DNA of 64,000 bases from assembly GCF_902459805.1 (NCBI RefSeq), contig NZ_CABPST010000001.1, positions 124,001-188,000 on the forward strand. The letters run 5' to 3'. Both the position numbers and the translations under genes were made by a program. Source of the DNA: Pandoraea bronchicola (GTDB lineage Bacteria; Pseudomonadota; Gammaproteobacteria; Burkholderiales; Burkholderiaceae). Positions 1 to 10,101 of this stretch are shown here, in pieces; position 1 is the first letter of the stretch; each line of letters begins with the position of its first letter. Below the pieces are notes generated by a model. The model was not told the DNA's origin, did not search any database, and saw nothing but the letters and a program-made list of their open reading frames with translations.

Positions 1-119
1 ATCACGGCAAGACAACGATCATCGAAATCATGTGTACCCGCGAGCTGGGCGATCCGTTCCGCCGCGACGCGCTCTCGAAGCCGGTGCGCATGCTCGACAA
101 GTACAAGGACTACGTCTGA
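1..119 (+). CDS. xsc: Sulfoacetaldehyde acetyltransferase, C-terminal end (partial)
   Basis: Reading from base 3, the first 119 bases encode 38 residues and a TGA stop. They include ELGDPFRRDAL and end in KYKDYV, which matches the C-terminus I know for Xsc. Xsc is the thiamine-diphosphate enzyme that turns sulfoacetaldehyde plus phosphate into acetyl phosphate and sulfite. The rest of the gene lies left of the window. The following pta and TauE-type exporter genes fit Xsc products exactly: acetyl phosphate to acetyl-CoA, and sulfite export. The call rests on a short stretch plus context. Confidence 0.8.
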   Translation, partial: HGKTTIIEIMCTRELGDPFRRDALSKPVRMLDKYKDYV

Positions 120-143
120 CGCGGTCGAGGTGATTCGTGTTAC

Positions 144-187
144 AGCGCTCCCGGCTCTGTGGGTGCCGGGGGCGCTTTTTTATTTTC
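144..187 (+). terminator. Rho-independent terminator after xsc
   Basis: Arms AGCGCTCCCGGC (144-155) and GCCGGGGGCGCT (165-176) form a 12-bp stem with one G-T pair and a 9-base loop, followed by a T-rich run to 187. It starts 25 bases after the xsc stop and ends 9 bases before the pta start codon, so it should reduce pta transcription from the xsc promoter. Confidence 0.85.
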
Positions 188-195
188 TCGACATC

Positions 196-1236
196 ATGAA
201 AGCCATCAATCGCATCATCGATACCGCGCGCCGCGCACCGATGCGCATCGTGTTGTGCGAATCGGAAGACGAGCGGATGCTCACCGCGGCCGCCCGCGCG
301 ACGCGCGAAGGCATCGCACGCATCGTCCTCGTCGGCGACATCCGCAAGACGCAACGCGCGGCCGACGCTGCACACATCGATCTGGCCGGCATGGAACTGA
401 TCGACCCGGCGACGTCGGACATGGCAGAAGCGTTCGCCGAAACGTGGTACGGCATGCGCGCAAAGAAGGGCATGACGCGTGCGCAAGCCGCCGAGGAAAT
501 GCGCTCGCCACTGGGCTTCGCCAACATGATGGTGCGGCTCGGTCATGCCGACGGCTCCGTCGCCGGTGCCGTGAACACGACCGCCGACGTCGTGCGCATG
601 GCGATCCAGATCATCGGCGTGCAGCCGTCGTTCCAACTCGTGTCGAGCTTCTTTCTGATGATGCTCTGCGAGCCGTTCCATACGATGAAGGGCGGCCTGA
701 TCTTCTCCGACTGCGCCCTCGTGGTCGATCCCGATGCTGCCCAGCTCGCGCAGATCGCACTTGCCGCAGCCGACAGTGCGAGCGCCCTGCTCATGGAGCC
801 GCCGCGCGTCGCCATGCTGTCGTTTTCGACGAGTGGCAGCGCCAAACATGCGGCTGTGGACAAGGTCGTGGAAGCCACCCGTCTCGTGAAAGCCGCGCGA
901 CCGCAATTGGCCATCGACGGCGATGTTCAGCTTGACGCGGCCATCGTCTCCGAAATCTCGCAACGCAAGGTCGTTCATTCGCAGGTCGAGGGGCATGCCA
1001 ACACGCTCATCTTCCCAAGTCTCGACGCCGGCAACATCGGCTACAAGCTGGCCGAGCGCATCGGCGGCGCGAAGGCCATCGGCCCGCTGCTGCAAGGGCT
1101 GAACCGTCCGGCCAACGATCTGTCGCGCGGTTGCAGCGCCGACGACATCTATTACGTGATCGGCGTGACCTGTGTGCAGGCGCAGGCCGCTCGCGCCAAG
1201 CTCACCGGCACATCGCCGCTCGCTATCCGGCCATGA
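196..1236 (+). CDS. pta: Phosphate acetyltransferase
   Basis: A 346-residue single-domain PTA_PTB family protein. It converts acetyl phosphate and CoA to acetyl-CoA and phosphate in the cytoplasm, using the acetyl phosphate made by Xsc. The family pattern runs full length, from the N-terminal IVLCESEDERML through the C-terminal ANDLSRGC region. The length matches stand-alone short Pta rather than the 700-residue E. coli type. I chose the ATG at 196 (MKAINRII); an in-frame upstream start at 130 would run through the terminator hairpin. No clear Shine-Dalgarno is visible because the T-rich terminator tail lies directly upstream. The stop overlaps the next start (ATGA), so translational coupling is likely. 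Confidence 0.93.
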   Translation: MKAINRIIDTARRAPMRIVLCESEDERMLTAAARATREGIARIVLVGDIRKTQRAADAAHIDLAGMELIDPATSDMAEAFAETWYGMRAKKGMTRAQAAEEMRSPLGFANMMVRLGHADGSVAGAVNTTADVVRMAIQIIGVQPSFQLVSSFFLMMLCEPFHTMKGGLIFSDCALVVDPDAAQLAQIALAAADSASALLMEPPRVAMLSFSTSGSAKHAAVDKVVEATRLVKAARPQLAIDGDVQLDAAIVSEISQRKVVHSQVEGHANTLIFPSLDAGNIGYKLAERIGGAKAIGPLLQGLNRPANDLSRGCSADDIYYVIGVTCVQAQAARAKLTGTSPLAIRP

Positions 1237-2000
1237 CGCTTCACGCGATTCAGGCCTATCTACCGCTGATGTTGCTGTTGGGCTTCGCGACCTATTTCCA
1301 GACGGTCACGGGCTTCGGGCTAGGCATGATCGTGTTGGGGGGCGCCAGCGGTTTCGGGCTGGCACCCGTGGCGAGCGTCGCCATTCTCGTGAGTCTGGTC
1401 ACACTCGTGAACAGCGCACTGGCGCTGCCGGGCAAGCTGCATCACATCGACTGGCGTGCCGTGCGCGCCGCAACACTCGGCATCCTGCCATCGGTCGTCG
1501 TCGGCGTGTTGCTCTTCGATTATCTGAACGGCACAGCATCTCACGTGCTGCATCTGCTGCTGGGCGCGGTGGTGCTTTACGGCGGCGTCGGATCTGCGCT
1601 GCGTCCTGCGCCCAGGGCAGAACGGTCGGGTGACACGGGATTTTTCTTCAGCGGTGTCTTCGGCGGCTTGCTTAGCGGTATGTTCGGCATTTCCGGGCCG
1701 CCGCTGATTTTCTATTTCTATCGGCAACCGCTCACGCTGATGCAGATTCGCTGTGCACTAATCCTGCTGTTCGCGGTCACGGCATCGATTCGTACCGTCT
1801 ACAGTGCCTTCGCGGGGCAACTGCCCGCGTCAATGTGGTGGCAAGCGGCCGTGGCGCTGCCGGTCGTCGCGTTCGCCACGTTGCTTGCGCGCCGTCATCC
1901 GCCGCCACTCTCCGGAGTGACAACGCGGCGCCTCGCCTTCCTCACGCTGATCCTGCTGGGGACGCACCTGATGGTGAGCGCAGTGCTGGAAATGGCGTAG
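1233..2000 (+). CDS. tauE: TauE/SafE-family sulfite/anion exporter
   Basis: A 255-residue polytopic inner-membrane protein with about eight hydrophobic segments in two halves. The N-terminal half carries QTVTGFGLGMI and the second half GMFGISGPPLIFYFY, typical of the TauE/SafE family. It starts at the ATG in the ATGA overlap with pta, so the two are translationally coupled. After Xsc and Pta the natural substrate is sulfite released from sulfoacetaldehyde. That substrate is inferred from context, since TauE-family proteins carry several organosulfur or sulfur anions. Confidence 0.85.
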   Translation: MTLHAIQAYLPLMLLLGFATYFQTVTGFGLGMIVLGGASGFGLAPVASVAILVSLVTLVNSALALPGKLHHIDWRAVRAATLGILPSVVVGVLLFDYLNGTASHVLHLLLGAVVLYGGVGSALRPAPRAERSGDTGFFFSGVFGGLLSGMFGISGPPLIFYFYRQPLTLMQIRCALILLFAVTASIRTVYSAFAGQLPASMWWQAAVALPVVAFATLLARRHPPPLSGVTTRRLAFLTLILLGTHLMVSAVLEMA

Positions 2001-2009
2001 CGACGGACG

Positions 2010-3767
2010 TTACGTGTGCGTGCGACGGCCACCGCTGCCGATCCAGTCGACAAGTCTCGAGAGCGTTGTCATGTCGGGAGGTGAGCTCAAGTCCAACGCG
2101 AGCGAGTTCCGATAGTACGGACTGAGATCCAGGCCAACGCCAAGGCCCAGCACTTCGACATCGCCGCGCGCCTGCTGCTGCGCCACGACCTCGCGCAAAT
2201 GGTGGTCCAGATAGTGATCGTCGTTGACCTGATTGGTGGCGGCGTCCATCGGGCTGCCGTCCGAAATCACGATCAGCAGACGCCGGTTGGCGCTGCGTGA
2301 GCGCAGCCGTTCGCACGCCCACTCGAGCGCCTCGCCGTCCACACCCTCGCGAAACAGATCGGCCTTGAACAACGACGCAATGTCGGTTCGCGAGCGCCGC
2401 CAACTCGTCACGGCGTCTTTGAAGATCAGATGCGAAACCTCGTTCAGACGTCCCGGGAAGCGGGGCTTGCCACGCGCAAGCCAGTCGGTGCGGGCACGTC
2501 CGCCGTTCCATGCGCCGGTCGTGAAGCCGAGGATTTCATTGGTGACACCCGCCGCATCGAGCGCGCGCGACAGGACGTCGACGATCATGGCAACCGCTTC
2601 GATTTGCGCCTTCATCGAGCCCGAACAGTCGATCAGAAAGCTCACCATCGACTCGGCGATCAACGTGTGCTTCTCGAGCCTGAACAGTCGCCGCTCGGCG
2701 GGCGAGCTGACCAGTTGCGCCAGGCGCCGTCCGTCGATACGCCCCTGTTCTTCACCGAACGACCAGCCGTCGCGCTGCGGTACTGCCAGCGCCGCCTTGA
2801 GTGCGCGTGCGAGCCTCGGCACATTGATCGCCTGCGCGACGATTCGCTCGTCAAGGCGTTCCCGGAACTCGGTCAGCAGCGCGCGACGCACGAGCGTGCC
2901 CGCATACAGTTCGCGGTCATATCGATTCGTGAATACGCGATAACCTTGCTCCGACGCCTTGAGGACGCGGCTGTCGCCCGAATGCGCGAGCGTGATGCCG
3001 TCGTCTTCCTGTTCGTCGAAATCGAGAAATAGCGAGAAGGCGTTGCGCACGCCTTTCTCGTCCTCATCGTCCTTGTCCTTGTCGCCGTCTTCCTCAGACT
3101 TGCCGCCTGCCGCACGGATCAGACTCGCGATATCCGCCGCCAACTCGCGCGCGTACACGGCGAAGGCCCCCTGATCGGCGCGCGCGCGGCGCATGCCCGC
3201 GAGCGCGCCGCCCACGCGTGGCGCAATGGCCATGCGCGTGGCTTCGATCAGTCCTTCCGTGTCCTCGATGACGGGATACCCCGTCAATCGCGACCAGCTC
3301 ATCTGCGCGACGGTGTAGAGCAGCAACCCAACATGGCTGTCGGCCACGCCGGTCACGTGCATGGCGCGCGACCATGCTTCGAACCGGTCTCGCAAGTTCT
3401 TCGCGATGCCGGGCATGCCCGCCGGAATGAACGTCTCGCAACGCAACTGCTCCATCAACTCGAAGAGCAGCCGCTCGAGCGGCGCTTCGGGTTGCAGTTG
3501 GCGGTGCAACCCAGCGTCGCTGTGCCGCAACCGTAGCGCGGCACCGTCGGCCGCCCCGCGCAAGGTCGTCAGCGCACTCAACGGGTCGGCAGGCCCCGGC
3601 AGCGTTTGCAGATGCGGCGCATGCAGGGGCAGCGGCCGCATGTTCCGGCACAGGCGCGCGCCGCTGTAATGCAGCGCAGCGTCGCCGGTCAGCGCGCGCA
3701 CCGTCGCGGCGCACAGTGCTTCGCCACGCGCGGCCCGCCGTGCCGCCTCGCGCTCCGACATCGTCAT
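2010..3767 (-). CDS. cobT: CobT-like cobaltochelatase subunit with VWA domain
   Basis: A 585-residue protein matching the CobT subunit of aerobic cobaltochelatase. It has an N-terminal region, an acidic linker around residues 220-240 (alternating D/E/K), and a C-terminal von Willebrand A domain. The metal-site motif DCSGSMK and a later ISDGSPMD loop are visible. In the known CobN-CobS-CobT complex, CobT and the AAA+ subunit CobS drive Co2+ insertion into hydrogenobyrinate a,c-diamide by CobN. The start overlaps the cobS stop by ATGA, so the two form an operon. No cobN or other cobalamin gene is in the window, so the pair could serve another chelatase or a MoxR/VWA-like role. Confidence 0.85.
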   Translation of the reverse strand: MTMSEREAARRAARGEALCAATVRALTGDAALHYSGARLCRNMRPLPLHAPHLQTLPGPADPLSALTTLRGAADGAALRLRHSDAGLHRQLQPEAPLERLLFELMEQLRCETFIPAGMPGIAKNLRDRFEAWSRAMHVTGVADSHVGLLLYTVAQMSWSRLTGYPVIEDTEGLIEATRMAIAPRVGGALAGMRRARADQGAFAVYARELAADIASLIRAAGGKSEEDGDKDKDDEDEKGVRNAFSLFLDFDEQEDDGITLAHSGDSRVLKASEQGYRVFTNRYDRELYAGTLVRRALLTEFRERLDERIVAQAINVPRLARALKAALAVPQRDGWSFGEEQGRIDGRRLAQLVSSPAERRLFRLEKHTLIAESMVSFLIDCSGSMKAQIEAVAMIVDVLSRALDAAGVTNEILGFTTGAWNGGRARTDWLARGKPRFPGRLNEVSHLIFKDAVTSWRRSRTDIASLFKADLFREGVDGEALEWACERLRSRSANRRLLIVISDGSPMDAATNQVNDDHYLDHHLREVVAQQQARGDVEVLGLGVGLDLSPYYRNSLALDLSSPPDMTTLSRLVDWIGSGGRRTHT

Positions 3768-4750
3768 GACGCATCGGCCAGCAGCGAGCGGCCGCCGTCG
3801 TTCGCAGGCAACTCACAGCCAAAGGCGCGCTGGTAGTACTCGGCCACCACCGCGCGCTCGGCCTCGTCGCATTTGTTCAGGAACGTGAGACGGAACGCCA
3901 GTCCGGCGTCGCGGAAAATGCCGACGTTCTCCGCCCAGTTGATCACCGTGCGGGGCGACATGAGCGTGGACAGATCGCCGGTCGCGAACCCCTTGCGCGT
4001 GAGTTCCGCCACACTCACCATCGAGTCGATGAGCGCACGCCCGGCGTCGCTGTCGAGCGCCGGCACGCGCGCCAGCACGATGCCCGCTTCGTCCTCTCGC
4101 GACAGATAGTTGAGCGTGGCCACGACATTCCAGCGGTCGATCTGTGCGTGATTGAGAACCTGCGTGCCGTGATACAGGCCGTTGAGATTGCCAAGGCCAA
4201 CGGTGTTCGTCGTGGCAAACATGCGGAAGCCCGGATGCGGATGAATCACGCGATTCTGGTCGAGCAACGTGAACTTGCCGTCGCGCTCCAGAATGCGCTG
4301 AATCACGAACATCACGTCGGGGCGGCCAGCGTCGTACTCGTCGAAGATCAGCGCGACGGGGCGTTGCAGCGCCCACGGCACGATGCCCTCCTGAAACTCG
4401 GTGACCTGATGACCGTCGCGCACGACGATGGCGTCCTTACCGACCAGATCGAGACGACTGATATGTCCGTCGAGATTCACTCGCACGCACGGCCAGTTCA
4501 GCCGCGCCGCTACCTGCTCGATATGCGTGGATTTCCCGGTGCCGTGCATACCCTGCACCATCACGCGGCGGTTGCACATGAAGCCGGCCAGAATCGCCAG
4601 CGTCACGTCGGGGTTGAAGCGGTACGCCGTGTCGATCTCGGGGACGTGATCGTCTCGCTCGCTGAACGCCGGCACCTGCAGATCCGTATCGATGCCGAAT
4701 ACGGCACGGGCATCAACCAGGCGATCCGGTTGTTGGGTTGCGGTCTCCAT
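3764..4750 (-). CDS. cobS: CobS-like AAA+ ATPase
   Basis: A 328-residue AAA+ protein of the CobS/MoxR type. Walker A is GMHGTGKST, Walker B is [10 protein letters not shown], and FATTNTVG fits sensor 1. I chose the ATG at 4750 because AGGAG lies about 9 bases upstream; an in-frame start at 4771 precedes that site. It is the first gene of a two-gene operon with the cobT-like gene, joined by an ATGA overlap. It diverges from an IclR-family gene over 229 bases of DNA that contain dyads, which suggests regulated expression. Confidence 0.87.
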   Translation of the reverse strand: METATQQPDRLVDARAVFGIDTDLQVPAFSERDDHVPEIDTAYRFNPDVTLAILAGFMCNRRVMVQGMHGTGKSTHIEQVAARLNWPCVRVNLDGHISRLDLVGKDAIVVRDGHQVTEFQEGIVPWALQRPVALIFDEYDAGRPDVMFVIQRILERDGKFTLLDQNRVIHPHPGFRMFATTNTVGLGNLNGLYHGTQVLNHAQIDRWNVVATLNYLSREDEAGIVLARVPALDSDAGRALIDSMVSVAELTRKGFATGDLSTLMSPRTVINWAENVGIFRDAGLAFRLTFLNKCDEAERAVVAEYYQRAFGCELPANDGGRSLLADAS

Positions 4751-4979
4751 CACGTCCCTCTCCTGTTCCACTGTGACAAGGCAATTTCAGGGCATCATAA
4801 CGTTAACCATTTTTAGAAACAATTCGTTCCGAATAATAAAAACACCCATTGACGGCGTCGCGGTGGCTCGTCTACATTCGAACGAACTGAAACGCATCGG
4901 AAACCGGCCAATGGCGTTCCATCCGTTCGATAGTCCGTTTGGGTACAATACCGCTGATCCATTTTCCGGAACGGCGCAT
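4751..4979. promoter_or_regulatory. Divergent control region with dyad ATTCG-TTC-CGAAT
   Basis: This 229-base region separates the divergent cobS-like and iclR genes and is AT-rich at 4795-4845. It holds a perfect 5-bp dyad with 3-base spacer at 4822-4834 (ATTCG, CGAAT) and a related sequence ATTCGAACGAA at 4876-4886. IclR proteins bind short palindromes of this size, so the adjacent regulator is the obvious candidate. Binding is inference. Confidence 0.45.
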
Positions 4980-5768
4980 ATGAACGACGCATCGACCCAG
5001 CACGACTCCCCCGTGGACAACAAGGCGGATACCCCGACCCTGCGGGCGTTCGCGCTGCTCGAATATCTCGTTGCCGCCGACGCGCCGGTCTCGCTCGCCG
5101 ACATGGCGCACGATATCCAGATGCCGAAGGCTTCGCTGCACCGCATGCTCGGCTCGCTCGAAGCGGGCGGGCTGGTGATTCGCGAACCCGGGCAGAAGAA
5201 TGCCTATGTGATCGGCCCGCGCCTCGCGCAACTGAGTCTGGGTGTGATGATGCAGGCGGGCGCGCGACGCATGCGCCACGCGATTCTTAGCCGTCTCGTG
5301 GCCGATCTCGGCGAGACGTGCAACCTCACGATGCTGCACGAAACCGAGGTGCTCTATCTCGACCGCATGGAAGCGCCGTGGCCGCTGCGTCTCGATCTCA
5401 AGCCGGGATCGCATGTGCCCGCGCACAGCAGTGCGAGCGGCAAGTTGCTGCTCGCCATGATGCCGCGCGAGCAACGCACCGCCCTGCTGCGTGCAATGAA
5501 GCTGCAACGCTTCACGCCGAACACGCTGACCGATCCCGAATTGCTGGAAAGCGAACTCGACCGCATCGCGCATAAGGGCATCGCCGTCGATAACGAGGAA
5601 TTCGTACTGGGCATTGCCTGCGTGGCCGCGCCCGTGCTCAAGGAAGACGGGGGGTGCATCGCTGCCGTGGCCGTACACGCACCTGTCTCGCGCACATCGC
5701 TGTCGAAGGCCATGGAATTCGTACCGCGTCTGCAAGAGGCCGCGAAAGAACTCGCCAAGACGTTCTGA
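4980..5768 (+). CDS. IclR-family transcriptional regulator
   Basis: A 262-residue protein with an N-terminal winged helix (MPKASLHRMLGSLEAGGLV) and the C-terminal IclR effector domain (for example SASGKLLLAMM). IclR proteins are usually dimeric regulators of carbon catabolism. I chose the ATG at 4980 over upstream in-frame ATGs because it gives the normal family length. It diverges from cobS and converges on another IclR gene that ends only 4 bases beyond its stop. The target could be the cobST pair or its own gene; the ligand is unknown. Confidence 0.9.
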   Translation: MNDASTQHDSPVDNKADTPTLRAFALLEYLVAADAPVSLADMAHDIQMPKASLHRMLGSLEAGGLVIREPGQKNAYVIGPRLAQLSLGVMMQAGARRMRHAILSRLVADLGETCNLTMLHETEVLYLDRMEAPWPLRLDLKPGSHVPAHSSASGKLLLAMMPREQRTALLRAMKLQRFTPNTLTDPELLESELDRIAHKGIAVDNEEFVLGIACVAAPVLKEDGGCIAAVAVHAPVSRTSLSKAMEFVPRLQEAAKELAKTF

Positions 5769-5772
5769 CGCG

Positions 5773-6618
5773 TCAGGGCGCTTTCGCCAACGCCTCTCCC
5801 TTGCTTGCCCGCTGCCAATCGAGCAGCGGCGCGAGCGCCGTCGCCGTCTCTCGCAGCGTCGGCACCATTCCCAGCAATTGCTCCAGCGTCACCCGCGCCG
5901 TCGGGCCATGCACCGCAAGCACCGCGCGCACATGCCCGTCCTCGATCGCACGCACCGGCACGCCTACCGCGACCATGCCGCGTACGAACTCCTCATTATC
6001 AATGCCAATGCCGCGCGCGGCCAGCCGGTCAAGCTCCGCTTCGAGCAGACTCACCTCTGTGATCGTGCGTGGCGTCATGCGTTTGAGTGACAGCCGCGAG
6101 AGCACCGCACGACGCTCGGTTGCCGGCATCTGGGAGAGAAACAATTTACCGCTCGCGGTGCAGTGCAACGGCACGCGCATGCCGGGATGCATCTGCATGC
6201 GCAGTGGCTCGCTTGTCTCCACTCGCTCGATGTAAAGCACCTCATCGCCGTCGAGCGCCGTCAGATTGACGGTCTCGCCGACGCGATCGACCAACACGCG
6301 CAACAACGATCGGGCCGCACGCGTGAAGTTGTTGTTCGCCAGCGTGACCAGCGCCAGCCGCGTGGCCCTCGGCCCCAACGACAGACCGCGCTCCGATCCG
6401 CGCGAATCGGGCACATGCGAAACGTAGCCGCACAGCTCGAGCGCTTCGATCAGGCGCATGAGCGTCGCCTTCGGAATCGACAGACGCGTCGCGAGTTGCG
6501 ACAACGTGTAGGGTTGTCCCGCGAGGGCCAACCGCTCGATGACGGCCAGCGCCCGCAAGTTTCGCGCCTCGTCGCTCGCGCGCAGATCCCCTTCGTTCAG
6601 CGTGCCCGTCTCGCGCAT
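5773..6618 (-). CDS. IclR-family transcriptional regulator
   Basis: A 281-residue IclR-type regulator. The winged helix spans roughly residues 25-80 (SIPKATLMRLIEALELCGYV), followed by an effector domain containing HCTASGKLFLSQM. Start ATG at 6618 has GAGGAGG five bases upstream; upstream in-frame extension is not needed. It diverges from the GMC oxidoreductase/MHS transporter operon and is its likely local regulator. It is only loosely similar to the converging IclR neighbour. Confidence 0.9.
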   Translation of the reverse strand: MRETGTLNEGDLRASDEARNLRALAVIERLALAGQPYTLSQLATRLSIPKATLMRLIEALELCGYVSHVPDSRGSERGLSLGPRATRLALVTLANNNFTRAARSLLRVLVDRVGETVNLTALDGDEVLYIERVETSEPLRMQMHPGMRVPLHCTASGKLFLSQMPATERRAVLSRLSLKRMTPRTITEVSLLEAELDRLAARGIGIDNEEFVRGMVAVGVPVRAIEDGHVRAVLAVHGPTARVTLEQLLGMVPTLRETATALAPLLDWQRASKGEALAKAP

Positions 6619-6961
6619 TGCGCCTCCTCGCCCGTCGCTCACGCGCAATAAAAGAAACAAAATATACCAATTAATTGAAGAACGTCGGCCCCGGGATAAC
6701 CCCGGTGCCAAGCCATCAATGCCCCCGAGGCGGGGTTGATCGGTACGCCACCCTTCCACGTCCGCTCCCTAGTGAAACCCCGCAGATGCGCCGCAGCAAT
6801 TGCTGTGTTCTGAGACGGCAAGCGCGAAATCCGTTTCAGATTTCTGTCGCACACCGCTTTTCACTTGGCATTTGCACAAGGCTCGCCGACATTGGATCGA
6901 AACAATCCGAAACGAATCGTTTCATCCCATCGAAGCAGACTCGAGGCAGGAGACAGGCTGT
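6619..6961. promoter_or_regulatory. Divergent control region with perfect dyad GAAACGA-A-TCGTTTC
   Basis: This 343-base non-coding region lies between the divergent iclR and GMC genes. A perfect 7-bp dyad with one central base is at 6909-6923 (GAAACGA, TCGTTTC), about 40 bases before the GMC start. A weaker dyad GAAATC...GATTTC lies at about 6828-6846. Size and position fit an IclR operator for the GMC/MHS operon. A GC-rich hairpin-like run is near 6690-6710. No protein-coding content is convincing. Confidence 0.55.
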
Positions 6962-8635
6962 ATGGAACATGAGGTCGACTATCTGATCGTCGGTGCGGGC
7001 TCCGCCGGGTGCGTGCTCGCCAATCGTCTGAGCGCAGATCCCGCGAACCGGGTGTTGTTGCTCGAGGCCGGCGGGCCCGATAGCAATCCTTGGATTCACG
7101 TCCCGGTCGGGTATTTCAAGACGATGCACGACCCGGAACTCGACTGGTGCTATCGCACCGAAGCCGACGCCAACGTTGCAGACCGTCAGATCGACTGGCC
7201 GCGCGGCAAGGTCCTCGGCGGCTCAAGCTCGCTCAATGGCTTGCTCTACGTGCGAGGTCAGCGCGAAGACTACGACCACTGGGCTGCACTGGGCAATCGC
7301 GGCTGGCGCTACGCCGACGTGCTGCCGTACTTCCGCAAGTCAGAAGATCAGGAGCATGGCGCAAACGAGTATCACGGCGTTGGCGGCCCGCTGAAGGTGT
7401 CCGATCTGCGTCTGCGCCGCCCCATCGCGGAACACTTCATCGCGGCGGCGAAAGACATCGGCATTCCGTTCAACGAGGACTACAACGGCGAGACGCAGGA
7501 GGGCGTCGGCTATTTCCAGCAGACCGCCTTCAAGGGGCTTCGCTGGAGCACGGCCAAGGGCTTTCTCAAACCGATTCGCGATCGCCGCAACCTGATCGTG
7601 GAGACGCGGGCGCAGACGTGCCGCGTTCTGTTCGAAGGCAAGCGCGCCGTCGGCGTCGAGTATCTGCAAAACGGAGAACGCCGGAAGGCGCGCGCACGCG
7701 TCGAGGTCATTCTCGCGGCCGGGGCCATCGGCTCGCCGCAGTTGCTGCAGAACTCGGGCGTGGGTCCGACGACCGTGCTCGCCAAAGCGGGCGTCGCGTT
7801 ACGCCATGTGTTGCCCGGCGTCGGTCAGAATTTGCAGGACCATTTGCAAGTGCGGCTGGTCTTCAAAACCCGCGAGCGCACGCTCAACGACGAGGTCAAC
7901 CATCCGCTTCGCAAGGCGCTCATCGGTCTGCAATACGCGATGTTCCGCACCGGACCGCTCACGCTCGCCGCCAGTCAGGTGACGATCTTCACGCGCTCGC
8001 GCCCGGACTGCCCCGACATTACGCGCCCCGACATCCAGTTCCACATGCAGCCGCTGTCCGCCGACAAGCCGGGCAAGGGGGCGCACCGGTTCTCGGCATT
8101 CACGTCGTCCGTGTGTCAGTTGCGCCCATTCAGCCGGGGCAGCGTCGAGATCCGGTCCAACGATCCGCTGCAGTACCCGGTGATCCGAGCCAACTATCTG
8201 TCGGACGAGCGCGACCATCGCGTGGTGATCGACGGTATCAAAGTCGCGCGCCGCATCGCGGCAGCACCTTCGCTCGCGCCGCACATCATCAGCGAGTTCA
8301 TCCCCGGGGCCAGGTATCAGAGCGACGACGCGCTGCTGCAGGCCGCGCGCCAGTTCAGCCAGTCGATCTATCACCCCGCAGGCACCTGCAAGATGGGGCA
8401 CGACGCCATGGCCGTCGTCGACGACCGTCTGCGCGTGCACGGTCTCGCGGCGCTGCGCGTCGTGGACGCGTCGATCATGCCCGAACTGGTCTCGGGTAAC
8501 ACGAATGCACCGACCATCATGATCGCCGAGAAAGCGGCCGACATGATTCTCGAAGACAGGGAGCAGGCGTCGGGCATGCAGGAAATCCGCCTCACCGCGC
8601 AGGCGGAAGCGGCAAGCGTTGCCGTAGCGATTTAG
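6962..8635 (+). CDS. GMC-family FAD-dependent oxidoreductase (choline dehydrogenase-like)
   Basis: A 557-residue GMC oxidoreductase. The N-terminal dinucleotide-binding motif is [15 protein letters not shown], the GMC signature [20 protein letters not shown] follows, and the C-terminal GMC_oxred_C domain carries [10 protein letters not shown] and [19 protein letters not shown]. It should oxidise an alcohol to an aldehyde with FAD; substrates in this family range from choline to alkyl and polyethylene-glycol alcohols. Start ATG at 6962 has AGGAG upstream; longer in-frame starts lack support. It is followed at 45 bases by an MHS transporter, which probably imports its substrate or a related acid. 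There is no betaine aldehyde dehydrogenase nearby, so a choline role is not supported. Confidence 0.9.
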   Translation: MEHEVDYLIVGAGSAGCVLANRLSADPANRVLLLEAGGPDSNPWIHVPVGYFKTMHDPELDWCYRTEADANVADRQIDWPRGKVLGGSSSLNGLLYVRGQREDYDHWAALGNRGWRYADVLPYFRKSEDQEHGANEYHGVGGPLKVSDLRLRRPIAEHFIAAAKDIGIPFNEDYNGETQEGVGYFQQTAFKGLRWSTAKGFLKPIRDRRNLIVETRAQTCRVLFEGKRAVGVEYLQNGERRKARARVEVILAAGAIGSPQLLQNSGVGPTTVLAKAGVALRHVLPGVGQNLQDHLQVRLVFKTRERTLNDEVNHPLRKALIGLQYAMFRTGPLTLAASQVTIFTRSRPDCPDITRPDIQFHMQPLSADKPGKGAHRFSAFTSSVCQLRPFSRGSVEIRSNDPLQYPVIRANYLSDERDHRVVIDGIKVARRIAAAPSLAPHIISEFIPGARYQSDDALLQAARQFSQSIYHPAGTCKMGHDAMAVVDDRLRVHGLAALRVVDASIMPELVSGNTNAPTIMIAEKAADMILEDREQASGMQEIRLTAQAEAASVAVAI

Positions 8636-8680
8636 CCAGTCACGTCAGCCCCCCAACCATTACAAGATCCGGAGACAACC

Positions 8681-10009
8681 ATGAATGCATCGACCCAGAC
8701 CGACGCCCGGCAGATGCGCCGTGTCGTCGTCGCCAGCCTCATCGGCGCCACCATCGAGTGGTACGACTTTTTCCTGTACGGCGTGGTCGCCGGCATTGTA
8801 TTCAACAAGCTGTATTTCCCCGGCAGCGATCCGCTCGTCTCGACGATGCTCGCCTACGGCACGTTCGCCGTGGGCTTCCTTAGCCGGCCGCTGGGCGGTG
8901 TGATCTTCGGGCACTTCGGCGACAAGCTCGGCCGCAAGAGCATGCTCGTGATGACCCTCACCATCATGGGCATCGCCACCATGCTCATCGGTCTGGTGCC
9001 CACGTATGCGCAGATCGGCCTGTGGGCGCCGGTGCTCCTGCTTGTGCTTCGCGTGCTGCAAGGCATCGGGCTGGGCGGCGAATGGGGTGGCGCGGTGCTC
9101 ATGGCGTTCGAATACGCGCCAAAGGAAAAGCGGGGTTATTACGCCAGCATTCCGCAGGTGGGTCTCGCGATCGGTCTGTGTCTGGCGTCAGGCGTGGTCG
9201 CGCTGCTGTCGTACACCCTCACCCATGCCCAGTTCCTGGCATGGGGCTGGCGCGTGGCGTTTTTCCTCTCGGTGGGTCTCGTCGCCATCGGCATGTACAT
9301 CCGCCTGAACGTGATGGAAACGCCCGAATTCACGAAGATCAAGAAGGCCGGGGCCGAGATCAAGATTCCGATTGCCGAAGTGCTCACGCGCAACCCCGGC
9401 AACGTGCTGGCCGGCATGGGCGCGCGCTTCATCGACGGTGTGTTCTTCAACATCTTCGGCGTGTTCTCGATTGCCTATCTGACGCAGACGCTCAAGCTCT
9501 CACAGACCGAGGCGCTCACGGGGGTGATGGCGGCCGCGTTCGTGATGATCTTCACCATCCCGTTCTTCGGCAAGTTATCCGACCGCATCGGCCGCACGCG
9601 CATCTACTTCTGGGGATCGCTCGCGACCGGTCTGTCATCGTTCGCCGGGTTCTGGCTGATGAAGGCGAGCGGCGGCAACGTGATGCTCGTCTGGCTGTCC
9701 ATCGTGATTCCGCTGGGCGTGATCTACGCGTCGGTCTACGGGCCGGAAGCCGCGCTCTTCTCCGAACTGTTCGACGCGAAGGTGCGCTACACCGGCATCT
9801 CCTTCGTCTACCAGTTCTCGGGAATCTTCGCGAGCGGCCTGAGCCCGATCATCGCCACGTATCTATTGCAGAAGAACGGCGGCGAGCCGTGGATGATTTG
9901 CATCTACGTGCTGTGCGCCGGACTCATCAGCGCGCTGTCCGCGGCATGGATCGGTAGCCGCAAACGCCGCCAGAACGTGTGGCATGGGGCCGGCGTGACC
10001 GAACATTGA
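8681..10009 (+). CDS. MFS transporter, metabolite:H+ symporter (MHS) family
   Basis: A 442-residue, 12-helix major facilitator. Its first helix carries the MHS hallmark TIEWYDFFLYG, and GDKLGRKSMLV is the MFS loop 2-3 motif. MHS members import organic acids and osmolytes by proton symport (citrate, alpha-ketoglutarate, proline/betaine, shikimate types). The start ATG at 8681 has GGAG seven bases before it. It sits 45 bases downstream of the GMC oxidoreductase and is probably co-transcribed. The substrate cannot be read from sequence. Confidence 0.92.
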   Translation: MNASTQTDARQMRRVVVASLIGATIEWYDFFLYGVVAGIVFNKLYFPGSDPLVSTMLAYGTFAVGFLSRPLGGVIFGHFGDKLGRKSMLVMTLTIMGIATMLIGLVPTYAQIGLWAPVLLLVLRVLQGIGLGGEWGGAVLMAFEYAPKEKRGYYASIPQVGLAIGLCLASGVVALLSYTLTHAQFLAWGWRVAFFLSVGLVAIGMYIRLNVMETPEFTKIKKAGAEIKIPIAEVLTRNPGNVLAGMGARFIDGVFFNIFGVFSIAYLTQTLKLSQTEALTGVMAAAFVMIFTIPFFGKLSDRIGRTRIYFWGSLATGLSSFAGFWLMKASGGNVMLVWLSIVIPLGVIYASVYGPEAALFSELFDAKVRYTGISFVYQFSGIFASGLSPIIATYLLQKNGGEPWMICIYVLCAGLISALSAAWIGSRKRRQNVWHGAGVTEH

Positions 10010-10069
10010 CGGCAGATGTGGCCGCACCGACGCGCCGATCCGGCGCCGGTGCGCAGCCAACCGCGCACG

Positions 10070-10101
10070 GGGCGTGTCCTTCACCGGGACGCGCCCTTTT
10101 T
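10070..10101 (+). terminator. Rho-independent terminator after the MHS transporter
   Basis: GGGCGTGTCC (10070-10079) and GGACGCGCCC (10087-10096) form a 10-bp stem with one G-T pair and a 7-base loop, followed by five T residues. It ends the GMC/MHS operon. Confidence 0.75.
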
